From Oscillospiraceae bacterium (lineage in GTDB: Bacteria > Bacillota > Clostridia > Oscillospirales > Oscillospiraceae): DNA of 56,943 nt. The notes beneath the pieces were generated by a model that was given only the letters and a program-made list of their open reading frames with translations, was not told the DNA's origin and ran no database searches. A program made the translations under genes and the position numbers. The stretch is from NCBI GenBank assembly GCA_020025715.1, contig JAHHRQ010000005.1, positions 1-56,943 of the forward strand, read 5' to 3'. Of the stretch, positions 17,298-25,042 are shown piece after piece (the first letter of the stretch is position 1; each line of letters opens with the position of its first letter).

Positions 17298-17875
17298 TTA
17301 TCTGTTCCTCCTTCCTCGGTTTCGTCGCGATTGAATATCTTTTCGCTTGCTTTTACAAGCTCTTCATCTACATTCTCTTCTTCGTAGCTTGTTTCATAAC
17401 GCCGGATATAGGCATCTCTGTCTCTGAACGACTGAATGAAGAAGTATATGGAATATATAGTCATGCTCAGAAATCCGAGCGGAAGAGCCGCATCCATTAT
17501 CTTGTAAGACCAGCCGGAATAGTTAAATACTTTTACAGCACTTGCAAAAAGCCGGTAACCCATTACAGTAACGAAACCAAACATTACGATAAACACAAAG
17601 TTCGTAAGCTGGCGAATAATCATTCTTATATTGACCGGCAGCCGGTCCAGAAGCACATCAATACCAAAATGCAGGTTTTTCTTATAAGCGGCTGCGCCGC
17701 CCACAAATGTCACATATGCAAGGCATATTACAGCCAATTCATCTGCCCATGCAGTAGGGTTTCGGAACACATAGCGCATTATTACGTTCAGGAAAATAGC
17801 GCACATCATAATAGCAATGGCAATACCTGAGATTATTTCTTCAATATGAAGGACGAGCCATTTGAGTTTCTTCAT
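17294..17875 (-). CDS. TRAP transporter small permease (DctQ type)
   Basis: A 193-residue membrane protein with four spans (roughly residues 10-35, 45-65, 88-110 and 128-150). The family motif NPTAWADELAVICLAYVTFVGG lies at residues 39-60, and a charged cytoplasmic tail follows. It bridges the large permease and the binding protein. AGAGGTG lies 6 bases before the ATG. It is separated from the binding-protein gene by 103 bases that contain a terminator-like hairpin, so the core permease genes may be read mostly by read-through. Confidence 0.93.
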   Translation of the reverse strand: MKKLKWLVLHIEEIISGIAIAIMMCAIFLNVIMRYVFRNPTAWADELAVICLAYVTFVGGAAAYKKNLHFGIDVLLDRLPVNIRMIIRQLTNFVFIVMFGFVTVMGYRLFASAVKVFNYSGWSYKIMDAALPLGFLSMTIYSIYFFIQSFRDRDAYIRRYETSYEEENVDEELVKASEKIFNRDETEEGGTDK

Positions 17876-17908
17876 TTTTTCACCTCTGGCTAAAACTCAT
17901 AAAATAAA

Positions 17909-17940
17909 ATCAGGAGCCGGGCATTTACCCAGCCCCTGAT
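17909..17940 (-). terminator. Hairpin between TRAP binding protein and permease genes
   Basis: Reading on the minus strand, ATCAGG-GC-GGG pairs with CCC-GC-CCTGAT with two mismatches around a four-base loop and is followed by TTTTATTTTATG. It looks like a partial terminator that lowers expression of the downstream permease and enzyme genes relative to the binding protein. Confidence 0.7.
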
Positions 17941-17978
17941 AACGGACGTGCAGATTATTTTTTTGTTTTAATAAGGCA

Positions 17979-19043
17979 TCAGCCAACGGAAGCAGCCTTG
18001 ATTTCTTCCATTATACCGTCGCGAAGACCGAGAGTTTTAGCGGCCTTGGTAGCAGCTTCCTGCATGGCAGCTATATCATCCTCAGAAGGTTCAACGATGG
18101 TAACACCGGCTTCTTCAAACTTCTTCATGTACTCTGCATTGCTTGCAGCGCACAGAGCGGAGTATTCCTCACCTGCGGCGGAGAGCTCTTCCTCAACGAT
18201 CATTCTGTCCTCTTCGGACATCATGTTCCATATCTTGGTAGAGGTTCCGAGGCAGCCGGAAGCGTAAGTGTGGTTGGAAGCGAAGGCATTTTTTGCAACT
18301 TCCTGTACGGAGAAGTCGGACAGAGTGGCGAAAGGAGCCTCAGCACCCTCGATAACGCCGGACTCAATGTTTGTGTAAACCTCAGCAAAAGGAATGCCGG
18401 AAACGGGGGATGCGCCAAGAGCGCTGAACCATGCAGCATAAGTATCGGTAGGTACTCTGACCAGCATACCCTTCAGGTCTGCAACAGAGTTGATGGGCTT
18501 GTTGGCAAGAACTACACGGGGAGCTGCTGCCCAGTTCATGCAGATCATGTGGATGTTGCCCTTTTCTTCAAGTTCCTTTACCATGTTCTTCCACATATCG
18601 GACTTATTGAAGTTTGCAATTTCCTCAATGGATGAGAAAGCAAACATGCTGTCCATTGCGGTCATGTCGGGGCAGCCGTAGGGAGCCCAGGAGGAAGCGG
18701 ATGTTGCGCTGACTATGTTGCCGCCCATGGTGATCTGCTCAATGCAGTCGTTGATGGAGCCAAGCTCATTTGCCCAGTGGGGCTCGCAAATAACGCGGCC
18801 CTCGGTGCGCTTTTCAATGCGCTCTTTAGCGGCGTTCATTACCTGAGCGGTCTGGCTTTCGGGAGCCTCAGAAAAAGCAAATCTCAGAACAACAGGTTCT
18901 GCTGCGGAATTTTCTGCGGTTTCGGGAGCTTTTTCTCCTTCGGCAGCAGGGTTTGCAGGCTCTTCAGCGGGAGCTTTTTCTCCGCAGGCGCAAAGCGCGA
19001 ACACCATAGCCAATGCAAGTATCAAGCTAAATACTTTTTTCAT
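17979..19043 (-). CDS. TRAP transporter substrate-binding lipoprotein (DctP type)
   Basis: A 354-residue lipoprotein. Signal peptide and lipobox LCAC place the Cys at about residue 20, followed by a Pro/Glu/Ala linker and the DctP fold from about residue 50. The ADLKGMLVRVPT block near residues 195-206 contains the Arg that in this family usually clamps the substrate carboxylate, which suggests an organic or sugar acid ligand. It is the first gene of a long minus-strand operon and has a consensus promoter at 19121-19149. Codon use is biased toward GCT, GAG and AAC, in keeping with high expression. Confidence 0.94.
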   Translation of the reverse strand: MKKVFSLILALAMVFALCACGEKAPAEEPANPAAEGEKAPETAENSAAEPVVLRFAFSEAPESQTAQVMNAAKERIEKRTEGRVICEPHWANELGSINDCIEQITMGGNIVSATSASSWAPYGCPDMTAMDSMFAFSSIEEIANFNKSDMWKNMVKELEEKGNIHMICMNWAAAPRVVLANKPINSVADLKGMLVRVPTDTYAAWFSALGASPVSGIPFAEVYTNIESGVIEGAEAPFATLSDFSVQEVAKNAFASNHTYASGCLGTSTKIWNMMSEEDRMIVEEELSAAGEEYSALCAASNAEYMKKFEEAGVTIVEPSEDDIAAMQEAATKAAKTLGLRDGIMEEIKAASVG

Positions 19044-19080
19044 AATTGTTCTCCTTCCAAAATTTTATTTTCGTTGTCAA

Positions 19081-19107
19081 AATGCAACATGTTCACTACA
19101 TTGCATT
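19081..19107. promoter_or_regulatory. Inverted repeat downstream of the TRAP promoter
   Basis: AATGCAA and TTGCATT are 13 bases apart, just downstream of the predicted TRAP transcription start. A repressor bound here would block elongation. It may be an IclR operator, but the arms are short. Confidence 0.45.
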
Positions 19108-19120
19108 CCGTATGCCTTAA

Positions 19121-19149
19121 TAATTACACCATTTCTTGGCTATTGTCAA
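19121..19149 (-). promoter_or_regulatory. Sigma-A promoter of the TRAP operon
   Basis: On the minus strand TTGACA (19149-19144) and TAATTA (19126-19121) are separated by 17 bases. The leader to the dctP-type ATG is about 70 bases. Confidence 0.75.
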
Positions 19150-19162
19150 CAAGTTTCTTATT

Positions 19163-19181
19163 ATGAAACATTAAATTTCAT
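19163..19181. promoter_or_regulatory. ATGAAA-N7-TTTCAT palindrome, candidate IclR operator
   Basis: Perfect six-base arms seven bases apart lie 14 bases upstream of the TRAP -35 box. From memory, ATGAAA/TTTCAT palindromes resemble KdgR-type boxes of the IclR family. It is placed to act as an activator or repressor site. Confidence 0.5.
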
Positions 19182-19267
19182 TTCTTCGTTCCCCCATCAT
19201 TTTACTGTTAAAGCGCCATTTTGCCCTATATAATATATGATTATTTTGTGCTTTTTTTGATTTTATC

Positions 19268-19303
19268 TTGAAGTTTCAGGCTCAATGTTATATCATTTAA
19301 CAT
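19268..19303 (+). promoter_or_regulatory. Candidate promoter of the IclR gene with overlapping palindrome
   Basis: TTGAAG at 19268 and TATCAT at 19291 are 17 bases apart. ATGTTA-N7-TAACAT at 19285-19303 covers the -10 box and has the same 6-7-6 geometry as the 19163-19181 palindrome, as expected for autoregulation. Confidence 0.5.
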
Positions 19304-19360
19304 AGTGAAATTATTTAGCTTCTGTTTTCCATATTACACAAAAAAGTCGGTGGTTATTTG

Positions 19361-20104
19361 ATGATTATGTCAGTAAAGAAGGCAATGGACATCCTCACCA
19401 TACTGTCCAGTGCACATGAAATTCCAATAACTCTTGGTGAATTAGCCGAAAAAGCCGGTATTAACAAATCCACCTGCGCGCATATAGTGGATACATTGTG
19501 TGAATCTTTTTATGTAGAGCGCGTATCCAGAAAAGATGGATACAGACTGGGTCCGTGGGCATATATGCTGTCACGATACGGCCGTTATCAAAATTCTCTT
19601 GTCAGTATTTCCACTCCCGTTCTGAAATGGCTGCACAAGGAAACAGATGCTTCTGTTTTCATTTCCGTTATATGCAACGGCAAGAAATTCATTGTTTACC
19701 ATATTGATAAGCGCAACATACTGCCTATGAGTGACGGAAAAATGATTCAGGGCTTTCTGGAAACTACCGCCAGCGGCCGTCTGCTTATGGCGAACATGGA
19801 CAATGAAACTCTTCATTATACCCTGAGCCGGCGCAAAAAGGCAGGCGAAAGCGGCATCACGGAGATAAGCCCGGAGTTAAATGAAATATTCAAGGAAATC
19901 CGTTCCACCGGCTACTGCTATTATTCTGACGATAACCCCAACACCCGTTCTCACGCTTTCGCAGTAACCGATGGTTCAAAAACAGTTGCCGCAGTGGGCA
20001 TACTATACCCTACCGAAATGGACACACCGGAATACAGAGAAGAGATTGTAAAGTTAGGGCATGTTGCCGCCTCAGAAATAAGCCGGCGTATGTTCTTTAA
20101 ATAA
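19361..20104 (+). CDS. IclR-family transcriptional regulator
   Basis: A 247-residue regulator. The N-terminal winged helix (about residues 3-70) contains ITLGELAEKAGINKSTCAHI as recognition helix region, and the C-terminal IclR effector domain follows (about 75-245). It is divergently transcribed from the TRAP operon across a 317-base control region that holds palindromes, so it very likely senses the imported compound or a breakdown product. Three possible starts lie within 9 bases (TTG 19358, ATG 19361, ATG 19367); the ATG at 19361 has the best distance from a weak GGTGG. Confidence 0.9.
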   Translation: MIMSVKKAMDILTILSSAHEIPITLGELAEKAGINKSTCAHIVDTLCESFYVERVSRKDGYRLGPWAYMLSRYGRYQNSLVSISTPVLKWLHKETDASVFISVICNGKKFIVYHIDKRNILPMSDGKMIQGFLETTASGRLLMANMDNETLHYTLSRRKKAGESGITEISPELNEIFKEIRSTGYCYYSDDNPNTRSHAFAVTDGSKTVAAVGILYPTEMDTPEYREEIVKLGHVAASEISRRMFFK

Positions 20105-20139
20105 TTTTTTCCAGACCTATATAAACAGAGGAGTTACTT

Positions 20140-20721
20140 ATGGCCCGTTTCACAGCAAAAATGCAGCATTCACCTGAGACAATAGGAAAGTTGGTGGAAA
20201 CTCAGCAGAGAACCTTCCAGTTCGGCAAGCGGGTTGCCCATTCTCTTATTGCCATTCTACTGATAATCTACGGTCTGTACGCCGACAAGCAGATGTATAC
20301 GCCGTATATTGCCCTCATCATTGGCTGTACCATGATAACAGGGCTGAACGCCGGAATAAGGCGTCAGACCAAAAATGTCATCCGGCAGATGAACAATGTC
20401 TTTCCCAAATCAGATTATGTATTCACCGATAAAGGCTTTACTTTCTACGATAAGGGAGAAATAGTACCCTACTCTAAACTTTGCCGGCTTATAGAAGATA
20501 AAAAATATATGTATCTTTACATAAGTACGCAGTCTGCTTACATGGTAGACAAATCCACCGTCTCAGGCGGCGCATGTACAGCATTAAAAGATTTTATATC
20601 AGAAAAAACAGGTTTGAACTGGAGCCGCCCAAATTCTATTTTAAATTTCAGCTTTACAGGTCTTATTGACAAACTCAAAGCGTCTAAGAATGACAAGTAC
20701 GAGGGGCCAAGGCTTAAATGA
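20140..20721 (+). CDS. YcxB-like membrane protein
   Basis: A 193-residue protein with two adjacent membrane spans (about residues 32-48 and 53-70). A C-terminal domain with the YcxB-like pattern follows: DYVFTDKGFTFYDKGEIVPY, then SKLCRLIEDKKYMYLYIS. This domain resembles bacterial PH-like folds and its role is unknown. It follows the IclR gene by 35 bases with GAGGAG before its ATG, so it may be on the same transcript, although nothing links it functionally to the TRAP cluster. It ends at a strong terminator. Confidence 0.75.
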   Translation: MARFTAKMQHSPETIGKLVETQQRTFQFGKRVAHSLIAILLIIYGLYADKQMYTPYIALIIGCTMITGLNAGIRRQTKNVIRQMNNVFPKSDYVFTDKGFTFYDKGEIVPYSKLCRLIEDKKYMYLYISTQSAYMVDKSTVSGGACTALKDFISEKTGLNWSRPNSILNFSFTGLIDKLKASKNDKYEGPRLK

Positions 20722-20729
20722 ACATATGA

Positions 20730-20762
20730 AAAACGGAGTACCGAAAGGTACTCCGTTTTTTA
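20730..20762 (+). terminator. Bidirectional terminator
   Basis: AAAACGGAGTACC pairs with GGTACTCCGTTTT around a GAAA tetraloop, with Ts after it and As before it. It lies between convergent genes. Confidence 0.92.
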
Positions 20763-20769
20763 TTCCGAT

Positions 20770-22104
20770 TTATTTTATATTCTCATAAATTTCCGCTATC
20801 TTTCCGTCCTCACGGCTGCCGAAGAGGAACTTTGCGCCGTTTTCCTGTTCAACAAACAGATACGGCGGGCACTGAGGGTCAAGACAGACTTTCATGCTGC
20901 CGTAATCCTGAGCGGAGAAGTCGCCTTTCAGCAAATTCTCAAGCCCTGTCCCCATAGTACGCACAAGCTTGGGCGGAAGGCTCTCCAAAAGCTCCGCAGA
21001 TTTTATATCGTCAAGAGAAATTTCGTAATGTGTTCCGCCGCTTTCGGCTGTGAGCATAGTCTCACTGACTTCTATTTCCGGTGCTTTATCAAGCACGGTG
21101 TTCGTTATAGGAACAATAAACGGCACGCTGAGCAGCACAAGAACAGCGAGAAAAGCCAACACTTTACCGGCAGGTTTTGCAAGGTTTATATTACAGTTTA
21201 TTCCTACCCTGTCATTTATAAACAGGTGTGAATCCTCCGCGTTGCAGTAGAAAAGACCCCAAATCCACTTATCATCATCGTCAACATAAACGCCTTTGCC
21301 GCTTTTGGTGGAAAGCTTTTCCTGAATTTTCTTGGTTCTTATTTCCACGCTTACAATCAAAGCAACCATAATGAGGCTGAAAGCAATTACAAAGACCGTG
21401 AGCACCATCGGCTCATCTTTGAAAAATGCAGTAACCAGATTAAGTCCCGCCAATGTCCATGCGGTTATAAGCCAGACTCTTCCCCAGTTTTTTCGGCGTA
21501 TCTCTGTCAGAGCTTTAGTCAGGTTTACGTCCTCATCTATTTTTTCGGATTTGTTTCTGTAAAGGTATCTGTACGACAGGCCGCACAAAATTATGCCCAG
21601 GCTGTCTATAAGGTACAATACCCAAAAGCTTCTCTCCCACAAAAACGGCGCAGCACCGAGAACAAGCGGCAGGATAAAGCTCCAAGGGGAAAGCCATTTG
21701 GCAGGGGCTATATTTGAGGTATCAATTATAACGCTGTCAGGGTTTTCATAGCCCCAGTTACGTTCCTTCTTGATTTTCCTCAAATCCCTGTTGCAAAAAA
21801 TGTACGGAATCTCCGGCAGTATGCAGACGAAGAAGATCCACCACATCATATAGTTTAATGCCCCGAAATCTCCTTTAAAGAACAGGCTCGGAACAGCACT
21901 GACAACAAGCAGAGCGCAGAGAATTTTTTCCTGCTTTACAAATTTATCTAATCTCTGTTTTACCGCATCGTCACATCTCGCCTCATACGGCAAGGTAACA
22001 CCTGCAACTATGTTTTTCTTGAATTTAGTCTCGTTAATAAGCTCCCATGCCATTAAAAAAGGAATCCAAAAAAGGCTTATAAACATTATAATTCCTGTTA
22101 TCAT
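20770..22104 (-). CDS. DUF1648/DUF5808-type multi-spanning membrane protein
   Basis: A 444-residue membrane protein. It has about eight spans (near residues 2-20, 60-78, 84-100, 140-185, 215-255 and 312-332), a DUF5808-like segment DDDDKWIWGLFYCNAEDSHL around residues 278-297, and an extracytoplasmic C-terminal half that resembles a bacterial PH-type domain. Such proteins are typically encoded next to small GntR regulators of the YtrA subgroup, and here the GntR gene overlaps its start by 4 bases (22101-22104). Function is unknown; the context suggests an envelope stress or antimicrobial response module. Confidence 0.78.
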   Translation of the reverse strand: MITGIIMFISLFWIPFLMAWELINETKFKKNIVAGVTLPYEARCDDAVKQRLDKFVKQEKILCALLVVSAVPSLFFKGDFGALNYMMWWIFFVCILPEIPYIFCNRDLRKIKKERNWGYENPDSVIIDTSNIAPAKWLSPWSFILPLVLGAAPFLWERSFWVLYLIDSLGIILCGLSYRYLYRNKSEKIDEDVNLTKALTEIRRKNWGRVWLITAWTLAGLNLVTAFFKDEPMVLTVFVIAFSLIMVALIVSVEIRTKKIQEKLSTKSGKGVYVDDDDKWIWGLFYCNAEDSHLFINDRVGINCNINLAKPAGKVLAFLAVLVLLSVPFIVPITNTVLDKAPEIEVSETMLTAESGGTHYEISLDDIKSAELLESLPPKLVRTMGTGLENLLKGDFSAQDYGSMKVCLDPQCPPYLFVEQENGAKFLFGSREDGKIAEIYENIK

Positions 22105-22472
22105 GCTTTTCCCTCCTCATATAGCTTCAAGCACAGCTCCATTACTTCTTTCCGGCTCATTCCCGAAAGCCTGAGCTCCGAAAGGCAGAGCCGCAAATTC
22201 TGAACCGTTTCTTCCGGCAGACCGGTGTCTCCTTTTTTCCAAGAAACCTGAGCACCTCTGCGCCTGTCGGTCACTATATAGCCCTCCTGCTTGAGCAGCT
22301 GATAAGCCTTGCTGACGGTCATAGCGTTTATTCCGCTCTCCTCCGCCAGCGCACGGACAGAAGGCAGCTTCTCTCCGAATTTAAGCTCACCCTCAGCTAT
22401 TCCGTTTACTATCTGATTTCTCAGCTGCAAATACAGTGGTATCGGACTTTTAAAGTCGAAACACAGCCGCAT
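22101..22472 (-). CDS. GntR-family (YtrA-like) transcriptional repressor
   Basis: A 123-residue regulator. A GntR winged helix (about residues 5-72) begins with FKSPIPLYLQLRNQIVNGIA and contains LPSVRALAEESGINAMTVSK. A short helical tail takes the place of a ligand domain, typical of the YtrA subgroup. AAGGTGAT lies 7 bases before the ATG. It is the first gene of the operon with the DUF5808 protein and has a strong promoter overlapped by a palindrome, so it should repress itself and the membrane protein. Confidence 0.92.
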   Translation of the reverse strand: MRLCFDFKSPIPLYLQLRNQIVNGIAEGELKFGEKLPSVRALAEESGINAMTVSKAYQLLKQEGYIVTDRRRGAQVSWKKGDTGLPEETVQNLRLCLSELRLSGMSRKEVMELCLKLYEEGKA

Positions 22473-22493
22473 TGCATCACCTTCTTTGTATGC

Positions 22494-22518
22494 TTTGTAT
22501 TAGCTATTATAATACAAA
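22494..22518. promoter_or_regulatory. Operator of the GntR regulator
   Basis: TTTGTATTA and TAATACAAA form perfect nine-base arms with a seven-base centre. The site covers the -10 box of the GntR promoter and starts 21 bases upstream of the GntR ATG, so binding would block RNA polymerase. Confidence 0.75.
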
Positions 22519-22533
22519 AACGGATTTTGTCAA
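22506..22533 (-). promoter_or_regulatory. Sigma-A promoter of the GntR operon
   Basis: On the minus strand TTGACA (22533-22528) and TATAAT (22511-22506) are both perfect consensus, 16 bases apart. The leader is about 30 bases. Confidence 0.88.
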
Positions 22534-22543
22534 GAAAATAGTT

Positions 22544-22580
22544 AATCCCGCATACCGCCTTAAAGGCGGTATGCGGGATT
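22544..22580 (-). terminator. Terminator of the feo operon
   Basis: Two perfect 18-base arms (AATCCCGCATACCGCCTT and its complement) surround a single A. Read on the minus strand the stem is followed by AACTATTTTC, a weak T-run. It lies 30 bases after the small Cys-rich gene and just upstream of the GntR promoter. Confidence 0.8.
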
Positions 22581-22610
22581 ATACAGAGGTAGAGGTGAGT
22601 TATGACATGA

Positions 22611-22769
22611 TTAACTATTTTTCTTCGCTTTGTGGTTGGAGGTACTGCAGGAACCGCAAGTAGCGCAGTTACCGGTGCAGGCATTGCCAGCCTTTCGGGA
22701 TTTAATTATGGAGCGGATAGCGAAGAAAACCGCAATAGCAACTATGAGAATGACAATTAAATTACCCAT
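22611..22769 (-). CDS. FeoB-associated Cys-rich membrane protein (52 residues)
   Basis: A very short gene directly after feoB. It starts MGNLIVILIV, has one membrane span at about residues 3-22, a basic stretch (RSIIKSRKAG) and then the Cys cluster C31-x3-C35-x2-C38-x2-C41, ending in a Lys-rich tail. This is the layout of the FeoB-associated Cys-rich membrane protein family, seen at the end of many Firmicute feo operons. The role may be in iron or electron handling at FeoB, which is not settled. It starts 21 bases after the feoB stop; the ribosome-binding site is poor (AGGATATTTAAAA), so it may depend on coupling. Confidence 0.85.
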   Translation of the reverse strand: MGNLIVILIVAIAVFFAIRSIIKSRKAGNACTGNCATCGSCSTSNHKAKKNS

Positions 22770-22790
22770 TTTTTAAATATCCTTTACTGC

Positions 22791-24995
22791 TTATTTGTTA
22801 GCTGCTGCAACAGAGGAAAGGGTCTCGGTGGTAGCATCGCCCTTGTAGCCCTTGCGGAAGAGCAGGTAGATAAGGCCTGCCAGCAGAGCGATAGCAACGA
22901 TAGTCCATACGCCGAATACAGCCTCGCCGGTGATCAGACCACCCAGCTGGTAAACAATGAGGGAAATTACATAAGCAAAAACGCACATGTAGCCGATGGC
23001 TGCCCAAGTCCACTTAGCATTGTTCATCTCTCTCTTGATAGCACCCATAGCAGCGAAGCAGGGAGCGCACAGGAGGTTGAAGATCATGAAGCTGTAAGCG
23101 GTAACTGCGCCGAAGTCCTGAGCGACCAGAGTCCAGATCTCATCGCCTGCTTCAGACAGCTCGCCGACGTAGTGGTACAGAGTTGCAAAGGTGTTGACGA
23201 CATTTTCCTTTGCAATAAGGCCGGTGAATGTAGCAACGGTAGCTTTCCAAGCCATGTCGCCAATCCAGCCAAGGGGATAGAAGATCCATGCGATTGCGTT
23301 ACCGATAGTTGCAAGGAGTGAAGTGTTAATATCTTCAACAGCGCCGAAGCCTTCAGGACCGAAGCCGTAGCTCATGAGGAACCAAAGGATGATTGCGGAA
23401 AGCAGGATAACGGTACCTGCACGCTTGATGAAGGACCAGCCGCGCTCCCATGTAGCACGAAGAACGTTGCTTACGGAAGGTGCGTGGTATGAAGGAAGCT
23501 CCATAACGAAGGGGGCGGGCTCACCGGCAAATGCCTTGAACTTCTTGAGCATGATACCGGAAATAACAACTGCTGCAATACCAATGAAGAATGCGGAAGT
23601 TGCAACCCAGGGAGAGTTGCCGAACAGAGCACCGGCGAAGAGGCCGATGATAGGCATCTTAGCACCGCAGGGGATGAAGCCTGTGGTCATAATGGTCATC
23701 TTACGGTCACGGTCCTGCTCGATAGTACGAGAAGCCATGATACCGGGAACACCACAGCCGGTAGCAACCAGCATAGGAATGAAGGACTTACCGGAAAGAC
23801 CGAAGCGGCGGAAGATACGGTCCATAATGAATGCGATTCGTGCCATGTAACCGACATCCTCGAGGATAGCCAGCAGCAGGAACAGAACCAGCATCTGAGG
23901 AACGAATCCGAGAACTGCGCCGACACCGGCAACAATACCGTCCATGATCAGGCCGTAGAGCCAGGGCCATACAACAGGTTCGCCGGCTGCGTCAAGCAGG
24001 AAGCTGTTGAAGAAGTTAGGAACTGCTTCGCCGAAGAGAACATCGTTTGCCCAGTCGGTACCCATAGTACCAATGGAGATTGCCCAGGGGCCCATTGCAA
24101 TGGCGTAGATGAGGAACATAACCACAGCGAAAATGGGAAGTGCTGCCCAGCGGTTAGTAACAACTCTGTCTATCTTATCGGAAACGGACAGGCTGTGTTT
24201 CTCAGCTTTCTTTTTAACTGCTCTGTCAACAATAGAGCTTATGTATGCGTAGCGCTGGTTGGTGATGATGCTCTCTGCATCGTCGTCCAGTTCTTTCTCG
24301 CAATCTGCGATGTGCTCGTCGAGGTGCTTGTAAAGATCGCCGGAGAGCTTCAGCTCTTCCATAACCTTCTCATCACGCTCGAAGATCTTGATTGCGTACC
24401 AGCGAATGTTTTTATCATCAACAAGACCGGAAATGGACTCCTCAATGTGTGCGATAGCGTGTTCTACGCTGCCGTTAAACACGTGAGGAAGTTCGCCGGC
24501 TTTACCGGCTTCGGCCATAGAAATTGCCTTTTCGGCAGCTTCCATTGCACCCTCGCCCTTAAGAGCGGAAATCTCAACTATGGGGCATCCGAGTTCACTG
24601 GAAAGCTTCTTAACGTCTATCTTATCGCCGTTCTTACGAACCAGGTCCATCATGTTTACAGCAATGACAACAGGAATTCCCAGTTCAATAAGCTGAGTGG
24701 TAAGGTAGAGGTTACGCTCAATATTGGTACCGTCGACGATGTTAAGTACAACGTCCGGTTTCTCTTTTACAAGGTAGCTGCGGGCTACGACTTCTTCAAG
24801 GGTGTAGGGGGACAGGGAATAGATACCGGGAAGGTCCTGAATGATTACATCCTTGTGACCTTTGAGGCGTCCCTCTTTCTTTTCAACAGTAACGCCGGGC
24901 CAGTTACCGACATACTGGTTTGAGCCTGTAAGGGCATTAAACAGGGTAGTCTTACCACAGTTCGGGTTGCCCGCGAGGGCGATCTTAATACTCAT
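22791..24995 (-). CDS. feoB: Ferrous iron transporter FeoB
   Basis: A 734-residue protein. An N-terminal GTPase domain has G1 GNPNCGKTT at residues 8-16, G3 DLPGIYS near 54 and G4 NMMD near 114, followed by a helical regulator domain and two membrane Gate domains (about residues 285-720). It takes up Fe(II) across the cytoplasmic membrane, the form available to anaerobes. Length and motifs are normal for the family. It lies downstream of two feoA genes. GGGAGGAG lies just before the ATG, and a DtxR/IdeR-like palindrome sits between feoA and feoB at 25011-25028. Codons are biased, suggesting good expression. Confidence 0.97.
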   Translation of the reverse strand: MSIKIALAGNPNCGKTTLFNALTGSNQYVGNWPGVTVEKKEGRLKGHKDVIIQDLPGIYSLSPYTLEEVVARSYLVKEKPDVVLNIVDGTNIERNLYLTTQLIELGIPVVIAVNMMDLVRKNGDKIDVKKLSSELGCPIVEISALKGEGAMEAAEKAISMAEAGKAGELPHVFNGSVEHAIAHIEESISGLVDDKNIRWYAIKIFERDEKVMEELKLSGDLYKHLDEHIADCEKELDDDAESIITNQRYAYISSIVDRAVKKKAEKHSLSVSDKIDRVVTNRWAALPIFAVVMFLIYAIAMGPWAISIGTMGTDWANDVLFGEAVPNFFNSFLLDAAGEPVVWPWLYGLIMDGIVAGVGAVLGFVPQMLVLFLLLAILEDVGYMARIAFIMDRIFRRFGLSGKSFIPMLVATGCGVPGIMASRTIEQDRDRKMTIMTTGFIPCGAKMPIIGLFAGALFGNSPWVATSAFFIGIAAVVISGIMLKKFKAFAGEPAPFVMELPSYHAPSVSNVLRATWERGWSFIKRAGTVILLSAIILWFLMSYGFGPEGFGAVEDINTSLLATIGNAIAWIFYPLGWIGDMAWKATVATFTGLIAKENVVNTFATLYHYVGELSEAGDEIWTLVAQDFGAVTAYSFMIFNLLCAPCFAAMGAIKREMNNAKWTWAAIGYMCVFAYVISLIVYQLGGLITGEAVFGVWTIVAIALLAGLIYLLFRKGYKGDATTETLSSVAAANK

Positions 24996-25010
24996 GCTTT
25001 TCTCCTCCCA

Positions 25011-25028
25011 GGTTAGCGAGCGCTAACC
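25011..25028. promoter_or_regulatory. DtxR/IdeR-like palindrome between feoA and feoB
   Basis: GGTTAGCG and CGCTAACC flank a two-base centre. The GTTAG/CTAAC arms match the core of known iron-regulator boxes. It lies inside the operon, 16-33 bases before feoB. No promoter is obvious upstream of it. Confidence 0.65.
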
Positions 25029-25042
25029 AAACATCAAAAAAA

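Larger units (their letters stand above)
19044..19360. promoter_or_regulatory. Divergent control region of the TRAP operon and IclR gene
   Basis: A 317-base AT-rich intergenic region without a credible gene. It holds two back-to-back promoters (19121-19149 minus, 19268-19296 plus) and three inverted repeats, listed separately, that are candidate IclR operators. Nothing else is recognised in it. Confidence 0.7.

Noticed and set aside
22472..22663. A plus-strand frame of 63 codons across the feo terminator
   Set aside because: It runs through the GntR promoter and the 37-base palindrome and overlaps the Cys-rich gene on the other strand, which has clear family features.
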